Assembly: GCA_947044405.1 (NCBI GenBank)
Contig: CAMRHE010000157.1
Location: forward strand, 1,572,501-1,636,500
Direction of reading: 5' to 3'
Origin: Leptodactylus fallax
Taxonomy: Eukaryota; Chordata; Amphibia; Anura; Leptodactylidae
Length of the DNA: 64,000 nucleotides
The translations under genes were made by a program, and so were the position numbers. Positions within the stretch are counted from its first letter, which is position 1. Every line of letters begins with the position of its first letter. This document shows positions 59,301 to 64,000 of this stretch, piece after piece. The notes below the pieces were generated by a model. The model did not search any database. It saw nothing but the letters and a program-made list of their open reading frames with translations, and was not told the origin of the DNA.

Positions 59301-60838
59301 TTACTCAGAACCACTGAGCTCAGAGGAAGAAGAGGAGATTCGTGAGCATCGAATCAAATGTCTGAATAACCTGGCAGCCGCCCAACTGAAGCTTCATCAC
59401 TATGATGACGTCATTAATTCCTGCAATGCGGTCCTAGAGATGGATACAGACAATGCAAAGGCACTTTATAGGAAAGGCAAGGTAATGTCACCTTACCCTT
59501 TCATGTATGACTAAGATAAACACTACAAAGTAATGTTTTCATTCTCCATTATTAATATCAAGTCTGAATTGGCTTTAGTACAGTACATTTCAGCCTGTTC
59601 TCAACCCTAATTACAATAATAATCTGTTTTTTGCAGTTATTTTTAAAATAATTTCCTGGCACTAATGTTATATTTCAGGCTTTATCATGCTATGACATAG
59701 CACTACAATGTGGTGGGTTAGTATGGGAAGTTGAGTAATTCAGAATGAGATGAGTTCGGGACTACATTCAAAAATTGCAATATAAAAATATTTCTTTGTT
59801 TGTAAATATTCAATGAGTTACCTAAGGATCATGCAAGTACCCTTGGACCAAAGCCTGTGTAGGAGTATGTTAGAGTCACCCCTATTCTACAGAAGTGCTG
59901 TTGGCTCTTAATTGTGATGCATCAACAAATGTCTAGCTCCACCCTATCAGGGGAAGATGGCTGACAATTTCCAACACTACATAGTTGAGTATTAGCTAAA
60001 TCTATATGTGCACAAAGATGGCCCTGACACACAGCAAGGTCAATGAAACGACAGCAAACCTGTCACCTCACTGACATGTCAGAGGATTTCCTATTTAAAG
60101 GGTGACTCTCATTTTAACAAACTTTGTATAAATCAATAGTACAAACAAAGATAAGAAAGTTTATGATATATCTTATTGGAGAAAAATGTTTGCATTTCCA
60201 CTTAATAGCCACTTATTCTCATCTTTCCCGTCTCCTGAACTGATCATTTATTCTCAATTCACTGCTAAAATCCATCTTTAGAGGATGAGACTAGATGGAT
60301 TCAGCTTCATTGAGAGATCAGGTTTTAGCTGCTGCCAATATCAGAAGAAGAAAGGAATGAGAAGAGGAGAAGGAAGGAGCTACAGTCAGAATGGCACCCT
60401 TAGACAGATACTCACATATAATGGCCAGAAATAGTGTTATTTCCCATAAATTCACATATGGCAGACTATGCTGAAATGTCAGCTGAAATGACAGGTATAC
60501 TTTAAAGTAAAACATTTATTTAGGTGGCATTAACAATGCTGGAAAATCTCTAGTAAGGACTCATTACATAACATTAGATTATGTTCACATGGTGGAATCT
60601 TCCACTGATTTTTAGTCAGATTCTGCCCCGATTTTGCCACCCATTGTATGCTTTGGCATTCTGCTGCAGGGAGCATGAGGAATCCAAGGCTCAAATTCTT
60701 CATTTACCACTGTATGAATTTACCCTAAGTCTCTTATTTACATATTTGTGTCCACATCAGGTTTTATCAGAAAGAGGTGAATATGAAGAAGCCATGTCTA
60801 TTCTCAAACAAGCACTTAAATTGGAGCCTACAACAAAG
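40299..60838 (+). CDS. fkbp16: FKBP8/FKBP16-like protein, 3'-partial, six exons
   Basis: Exons 40299-40650, 48209-48378, 51253-51341, 57676-57893, 59309-59481 and 60761-60838 have AG/GT borders and matching phases, giving 360 codons. Residues 1-117 are an acidic N-terminus unlike FKBP8. About 118-224 form an FKBP fold with [22 protein letters not shown]1 lies near 238-272, TPR2 288-322 ([13 protein letters not shown]), TPR3 323-358 ([16 protein letters not shown]). FKBP8 is a mitochondrial/ER tail-anchored co-chaperone binding Hsp90, Bcl-2 and calmodulin. The C-terminal calmodulin-binding and membrane segment is not visible and should be beyond 64000. FKBP12 aromatic pocket positions are changed (see findings), so peptidyl-prolyl isomerase activity is doubtful. 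FKBP8 of other vertebrates differs more at the N-terminus, hence the FKBP16 choice, which is provisional. Confidence 0.85.
41089..41370. repeat. Two (TA)n microsatellites and short inverted repeat
   Basis: About 41098-41165 and 41262-41301 are near-pure TA tracts. CACTTGACAGGTGC at 41187-41200 is the mirror of GCACCTGTCAAGTG at 41380-41393. Confidence 0.85.
41370..41783 (+). mobile_element. Internally deleted Tc1-like element
   Basis: The left half carries GCACCTGTCAAGTGG, AGTGAACAGTCAGTTCTTAGG, and GACTTTGACAAAGGCC-like coding sequence of the N-terminal region. Near 41643 it jumps to GCCCCACCCTGCAACTTATAGG and CACCTTCAGAGGTCTTTTGGAG, the C-terminal end of the same transposase, with the catalytic centre missing. 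The family is one I recognise as abundant in fish and amphibians. It is dead. Confidence 0.75.
41783..42500. repeat. Composite minisatellite repeat, decayed copy
   Basis: GGGCCCGAGGCTGCAAGGGGG at the left and CCCAGGGCCCTTTGTACC at the right bracket tandem copies of ACATTATACTGTGTG (42225-42400). The array belongs to the family at 12395-12875. The hairpin part CCCCAGAGTATAATAGC near 42129 links it to 52073-52115. Confidence 0.65.
42501..44509. other. Unassigned part of FKBP intron 1
   Basis: No coding exon is supported. 43743-43877 has splice-like borders and higher GC than its surroundings but no family match. Confidence 0.4.
44510..44820. repeat. Dispersed inverted-repeat element, second copy
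   Basis: GATAAGCCATAAATATCTG at the left mirrors CAGATATTTATGGTCTATCC at the right. It is related to 11419-11828, with shared GCCATTATACAGAGC and CATACAGTTGATCC-type segments. Confidence 0.65.
44905..45755. repeat. Dispersed repeats, including the copy matching 25020-25408
   Basis: 44909-45190 has palindromic features (GATCAGTGTGCTATCCGTG). 45190-45490 matches 25020-25408 in the opposite orientation (GGTTCAGCTTCCTGCTATG and CTCCCTCCCCCTTC). It is non-coding. Confidence 0.6.
45756..47775 (-). mobile_element. L2/CR1-type LINE, 5'-truncated, with reverse transcriptase
   Basis: A minus-strand piece of a non-LTR retrotransposon. The right part (47090-47779) encodes the early RT domain, with [38 protein letters not shown] and [19 protein letters not shown]. 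The middle (46736-47089) carries decayed palm sequence. The left part (46142-46558) encodes the thumb or tail: [20 protein letters not shown] and [16 protein letters not shown]. 45762-46135 is 3' UTR matching 1710-2075. Frameshifts separate the pieces, and the terminal 230 bp seen in the other copy is absent. It lies in FKBP intron 1, antisense to the gene. Confidence 0.9.
47765..48062. repeat. Palindromic MITE, GGTTGTCC-end family, second copy
   Basis: TTTCCCAATATACTCTTTGTATC at the left and GATATAGAAAGTATACTCTG at the right. It ends ACTGGACAACCCCTTTAAC. Much of the interior matches 13990-14415 (GTCCATGGTCATGTGATGGAC). Confidence 0.8.
48209..48378 (+). CDS. fkbp16: FKBP gene, second coding exon
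   Basis: 170 bp, residues 118-174. It follows TATTTTGTATTGTAG and ends CAG|GTAAAG in phase 0. It encodes the first half of the FKBP fold: [20 protein letters not shown], then [13 protein letters not shown] and [10 protein letters not shown]. Confidence 0.92.
48379..51252. other. FKBP intron 2, with repeats
   Basis: 48655-48850 is a dispersed repeat (GAGGGCTTATTTTTTGCGGG). 49640-49994 holds another frog-type repeat ending GATTCGCTCATCTCTAATGCC. 50607-51056 holds CCCCACGT-type palindromic elements. No exon is seen. Confidence 0.5.
50607..51056. repeat. Two joined CCCCACGT-type palindromic elements
   Basis: The second unit (50838-51056) starts CAGCCCCACGTTGCGGAAAC and ends ACGTGGGGCCTTAGCC. 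Its arms contain GCCAAAGCCAGGAGTGGCT and AGCCACTCCTGGCTTTG. The first unit (50607-50837) has only one arm clearly, starting TAAGGCTAAAGCCCCATTTTG. Confidence 0.7.
51253..51341 (+). CDS. fkbp16: FKBP gene, third coding exon
   Basis: 89 bp, residues 175-204, after TTGTATACACAG and before AG|GTATTT, phase 2. It encodes [18 protein letters not shown] and GLYAFGLLG, the central helix and the strand carrying the FKBP12 Tyr82 position. Confidence 0.92.
51595..52510. mobile_element. Composite repeat with 31-bp array and hairpins
   Basis: Left end GTGGCGTAAATAGGATTGG, then a C-rich tract (51642-51710), then the 31-bp array. Next comes the hairpin ATTATACTCTGGGGTC against GACCCCAGAGTATAAT (52073-52115), a CpG-rich segment with TGACGTC, and a second hairpin TATACTTGGGGGTCT against AGACCCCCGAGTATA (52371-52410). 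The end is near TCCCGGGCCCTGTGG. It is the best-preserved copy of the composite type at 11908-13196. Confidence 0.65.
51721..52060. repeat. 31-bp minisatellite, about 11 copies
   Basis: CACACAGTATTATGCCCCAT plus AGTGGCCCCTG repeats at a regular 31-bp spacing (51752, 51783, 51814, 51845 and on). Variants are GCAGCATAGTG and a few substitutions. Confidence 0.92.
52511..54105. other. Unassigned part of FKBP intron 3
   Basis: No gene is supported. A gggcccc-type fragment lies near 53285-53350 (GGTATAGCTAAGGG). Poly-purine and A-rich tracts occur elsewhere. Confidence 0.4.
54106..54420. repeat. Decayed CCCCACGT-type palindromic element
   Basis: Starts GATTGGGGCCGCAAGTGG and ends AAGCCCAAGTGCCACCTTA. 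The interior resembles 50607-50837 (GCATGTCAATTATATC and AAACGCTGGCGGTTTCCCTA). Confidence 0.6.
54870..55849 (-). mobile_element. Probable solo LTR
   Basis: 54874-55845 begins TGTGAACCGAG and ends TCTCTTACA, so on the minus strand it is TGTAAGAG to GGTTCACA with TG/CA ends. CGTG flanks it on both sides (54870-54873 and 55846-55849). At 972 bp it has no internal coding region. The call rests on the ends and the 4-bp duplication only. I did not find a second LTR. Confidence 0.45.
55880..57015. repeat. Series of dispersed repeats
   Basis: 55910-56010 has a palindromic GTGCTAGCCGTTAAAAACAT. 56273-56530 is a palindromic MITE (AGAGGATCTATCACCAAG mirrored by CTGGTGACAGGTCCTCTTT). 56590-57015 is a repeat of GTCCGTTTTT and ATGGCCATGAAAA units, like 21177-21480. 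It is non-coding. Confidence 0.6.
57185..57590. repeat. Palindromic MITE, CTGTCACCAGG end family
   Basis: AGGAGCTGTCACCAGGTCTG at the left is mirrored by CAGACCCTGGGACAGTTTCTC at the right. GGCATACATCATCGAATAG mirrors GATGATGTATGTAATGG. It lies 85 bases upstream of FKBP exon 4. Confidence 0.75.
57676..57893 (+). CDS. fkbp16: FKBP gene, fourth coding exon
   Basis: 218 bp, residues 204-276, after CTCATTACAG and before CAG|GTAACT, phase 1. It finishes the FKBP fold ([19 protein letters not shown]) and starts TPR1 ([20 protein letters not shown]). Confidence 0.95.
57894..59308. other. FKBP intron 4
   Basis: Non-coding. One arm of a TAGGTTCACACATGCG-type element lies at about 58546-58690. Confidence 0.5.
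59309..59481 (+). CDS. fkbp16: FKBP gene, fifth coding exon
   Basis: 173 bp, residues 277-334, after TGTATTACTCAG and before AAG|GTAATG, phase 0. It begins with an acidic [10 protein letters not shown] linker, then TPR2 ([18 protein letters not shown]) and the start of TPR3. The longer open frame upstream from 59122 is intron. Confidence 0.95.
59482..60760. other. FKBP intron 5
   Basis: Non-coding. 60100-60510 is bounded by TTTAAAGGGTGACTCTC and ATGACAGGTATACTTTAAAG and is probably a decayed palindromic repeat. Confidence 0.45.
60761..60838 (+). CDS. fkbp16: FKBP gene, sixth coding exon
   Basis: 78 bp, residues 335-360, after TGTCCACATCAG and before AAG|GTAAGT, phase 0. It encodes [20 protein letters not shown] and LEPTTK, the rest of TPR3. 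No following exon was recognised in the remaining 3.1 kb. Confidence 0.95.
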
Positions 60839-63126
60839 GTAAGTTACACTATATAAAATGAAACGACTTAAAGGGGTTGTGTCACAAATGAAACTTGTAT
60901 CTGCTATCCACAGTATAGGGGAAACTGTCAGATTGCTGGGTCCAACAACTGGGACAGCGTAGCCAGCACTGGAGATCACTGTCTTGGCAATCCTTCAGAA
61001 GTAAATAGAGTGCATGCCACACATGTACAACAGCACTCCATTCATCTGGAGCATTCAGGAGAACTTTCAGGCCCCTTTCATCCAGCGATCTGACATTTAT
61101 CCCCTATACTGTGGGCAGAAGATAAGTGTCATTTGTTTCTCAATCCCTTTAAAGGACCTGTCAGGTAGTTTTCCCAAACTTAAACAGGACCAGTCATGTC
61201 CACTATCAAGAGCAGTTCCGCTGCCAGAGGGGCCAGCCATACAGCTCAGCGCTGTGAGAAATGCCCTCTCTGACAGTAAAAGGCTATGGAAGAGTACTGT
61301 CGGGAAAGGGGGAGTGGCGGGGGTGTTCCTCACAGGCCAGTGATGACGTGAGCTTGTAAAAACACACCCTTCTGACAGTTGAGGGATATCGGTGTTGAAA
61401 CTAACGCCACCAATATGTTTGGCACCGGGGCACATACCTGCAAATCTGATATATAAATCAGTATTTAATAATGCCATGTCAAAGGACATGAAAGGTCCTT
61501 TTAAACTGTCCCCAGGATGTGTAGCGTCAAGTAATGACCTTTCCTACGGTGCCCCTCACTAAGCTTTCTGTTGCTGAAAAATCAAGTTTTAAGCTTTTAA
61601 AACCTTAGACTGGCATATGCAGTTTAACTACTCATGAGCAGCTTCATCTAGTCATGTAGTCACTGTGCTGAATCACAACCTGTGAGGCCGGCAGTTAGGT
61701 AGGGCATTAGGCTATTGTCCACCAGTGCGGGACATGTCACTCACGCTGCACAGGGTGTGATTTAGCTGAATGACGGCATGACTACTTTAGGCTGCTTCCT
61801 GACCACCATGACTAATGAAGGTAAATTTTCTATATGCCGATCTAAAAGCTTGTTACTTGTTCCTCAGGAGATGCAAAATGTTCACAACTCTTATAGAAGA
61901 ACGCAAAAAAGAAAAATAAATCAGTCATATTGTAGCCATATTACCACAGAAAACCCAGGTTTACATTCTTATTTATATACTTAAGTGCACAACTAATTCA
62001 ATTTTATACATTGGGACACAGGTCCAGTCCAAAGTCCAGTCCATATATACTCTAGAGACAGTCCATAAAGCAGCTGTGGGTTTCCTGGAGAGAAGGGGCT
62101 CATTCCAAATCCCTGTTTTAATGGGTGCTGATGAGCTCATGAAAGTGCCCTAATTTTTTGTTTGGCTATAGGACCCTGTGCTCTATGCATGGCATGGTTC
62201 ATTTATGCAGTAACTGAACTGGTACAGCATGCCATACTGTTGCTGGGCTGGGTAGTCTGCTGTGTCAACTAGTCTGATGTCTGGGTTTTTCTTTCTGCCA
62301 GTCATTTATTGATAATTATGATAATTGCATAGAGTTGGATGTGTATTAAAGCATGGGTAGCAATTATTACATGAGGGCAATGGGGGCACCACTGTAACGA
62401 TCATGAGGAGCTCTATTCTGACTTTTAAAGGAGAGGGAAAAAAATCCAAGTAATGTGTAAGGCCAAGATGGCACATCCCAAGTTCACGTGTGTACCCAGT
62501 GCTACTGTATGTTGTTTCTTGCTCCTAATGCTTGGCATGTGTTTTAATGTAAGACAAATTACTGATTATGGCCCATAACAGAGTAATTTCCTACTTTATT
62601 GTGTTTTACTTTGTGCCATATTTTGAGTATCAAATTAACTTCTTTTGCATATATGTGGAAACTGGATAAAAACTGCAGTCAAGACTGAACAGAATAAATG
62701 TGTTTTGTACAGATTTGTATCTAATGTCTATGGCAAGATTAGGACTGAAGACTTAATGAACACTCTTTTTGACTATTTTCCAAGTGCTCTAGATGTCCAG
62801 TGATTGGGCATTCTGTTTTAATGAGTAATGTTTCCCTCTGTGGGGGGCAGTAATCCCTATCTGGGTTTCAGTATTTTTTCAATCATATAACACCAGGGAT
62901 TTGCATGTAAATACATTAAATGAAGGACAATGGTTATATTGACCATAGATTGTCTTCTAACTGGAGATCCCCATAAACAGACAATATACTCATTCTTTGA
63001 GTTGACTCTCAAGCTTGTTCAGGCATACCCTTATGATAGTCATGTATACGTGATAGAAAATAATACAGCAAGAATTAACTTAGAATTCCCTCTGTTTTGC
63101 AAAAAATAAGTGAGGTAATGCATATA
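60839..63126. other. Start of FKBP intron 6, no further exon recognised
   Basis: 61135-61505 is a palindromic repeat (AAAGGACCTGTCAGG mirrored by AAAGGTCCTTTTAAA). The rest has no FKBP8-like C-terminal coding sequence that I could recognise. Confidence 0.5.
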
Positions 63127-64000
63127 CAGTGCCTTGCGAAAGTATTCGGCCCCCTTGAACTTTTCAACCTTTTGCCACATTTCAGGCTTCAAACATAAGG
63201 ATATAAAAGTTTAATTTTTTGGTGAAGAATCAACAACAAGTGGGACACAATTGTGAAGTGGAATGAAATTTATTGGATATTTTAAACTTTTGTAAAAAAT
63301 AAAAAACTGAAAAGTGGGGCATGCCAAATTATTCGGCCCCCTTAAGTTAATATTTTGTAGCACCACCTTTTGCTGCGATTACAGCTGCAAGTCACTTGGG
63401 GGATGTCTCTATCAGTTTTGCACATCGAGAGACTGAAATTCTTGCCCATTCTTCCTTGGAAAACAGCTCGAGCTCAGTGAGGTTGGATGGAGAGCGTTTG
63501 TGAACAGCAGTTTTCAGCTCTTTCCACAGATTCTCGATTGGATTCAGGTCTGGAGTTTGACTTGGCCATTCTAACACCTGGATACGTTTATTTGTGAACC
63601 ATTCCATTGTAGATTTTGCTTTATGTTTGGGATCATTGTCTTGTTGGAAGATAAATCTCCGTCCTAGTCTCAGGTCTTTTGCAGACTCCAACAGGTTTTC
63701 TTCCAGAATGGTCCTGTATTTGGCTCCATCCATCTTCCCATCAATTTTAACCATCTTCCCTATCCCTGCTGAAGAAAAGCAGGCATAAACCATGATGCTG
63801 CCACCACCATGTTTGACAGTGGGGATGGTGTGTTCAGGGTGATGAGCTGTGTTGCTTTTACGCCAAACATATCGTTTTGCATTGTGGCCAAAAAGTTTGA
63901 TTTTGGTTTCATCTGACCAGAGCACCTTCTTCCACATGTTTGGTGTGTCTCCAAGGTGGCTTGTGGCAAACTTTAAACGAGACTTTTTATGGATATCTTT
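63127..64000 (-). mobile_element. Tc1-like transposon, cut by the window end
   Basis: The left end CAGTGCCTTGCGAAAGTATT is preceded by TA (63125-63126) and has a long inverted-repeat region up to about 63340 (GGCCCCCTTAAG). The transposase on the minus strand runs off the right edge. This family is a third one, different from the CAGTGGGG and CAGTCATGGCC families. Confidence 0.92.
63347..64000 (-). pseudogene. Tc1-like transposase, C-terminal part, one late nonsense codon
   Basis: Open from the window edge (KDIHKKSRLKFATSHLGDTP) through WSDETKIKLFGHN, QQDNDPKHKAKST and [14 protein letters not shown], which hold all three catalytic residues. A TGA at 63392-63394 follows ETSPK. The next 14 codons read LAAVIAAKGGATKY in the same frame and end at a proper stop at 63347-63349, so the TGA is probably a mutated Arg codon. 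Loss of 15 residues at the end may or may not abolish activity. The N-terminal DNA-binding part is outside the window. Confidence 0.9.

Noticed and set aside
59122..59308. Open frame upstream of FKBP exon 5 that could extend the coding sequence
   Set aside because: A good acceptor (TGTATTACTCAG) at 59308 restores the correct phase with exon 4. The upstream residues have no family match.

Overview
This looks like a 64-kb piece of a vertebrate nuclear genome, most likely an advanced (neobatrachian) frog. It has vertebrate-type spliced exons, several Tc1-like transposon families, L2/CR1-type LINE pieces, a Ty3/gypsy LTR element and many palindromic short repeats of types I associate with large frog genomes. 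The organism is an inference; nothing in the sequence names it.

Only two host genes can be supported. On the minus strand, 9359-9496 is the first coding exon of an ELL-family RNA polymerase II elongation factor, closest in style to ELL3, with a GC-rich presumed promoter at 9497-9680; its other exons would lie beyond the left edge. On the plus strand, six coding exons between 40299 and 60838 join in frame (1080 nt, 360 codons) into an FKBP8-type protein, probably the FKBP16 paralogue, with a degenerate FKBP domain and three TPR motifs. Its last exon or exons, which in FKBP8 encode the membrane anchor, are not visible and should lie to the right. The two genes are head to head, about 31 kb apart. 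ELL and FKBP8 are also neighbours in human, so the pair may be a retained ohnologue of that linkage.

The rest is repeats. 1-957: LINE 3' end with a 395-bp foldback inside it. 1478-3148: L2-type LINE tail, a dispersed repeat and a 65-bp tandem repeat. 6058-9280: palindromic elements and an exact 18-copy 31-bp array, inside the presumed first intron of the ELL gene. 10-14.4 kb: palindromic repeats and a composite minisatellite element. 14.97-17.62 kb: an old mariner/Tc1 element split by a younger Tc1 copy. 18-27 kb: mostly palindromic repeats and unassigned DNA. 27.6-33.6 kb: a nest of four Tc1-type elements. 33.99-36.83 kb: an LTR retrotransposon with both LTRs, a target duplication, broken gag/protease and no pol. 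37.8 kb: a long hairpin. 38.6 kb: another Tc1 remnant. Introns of the FKBP gene hold a deleted Tc1 copy, AT microsatellites, an L2-type LINE with reverse transcriptase, minisatellite composites and a probable solo LTR. 63127 to the end: a further Tc1 copy cut by the window edge.

Three Tc1 families each have a copy one visible coding lesion from an open frame (in the last case judged on the part inside the window), which suggests fairly recent activity. I found no RNA genes, CRISPR, operon or prokaryotic features.
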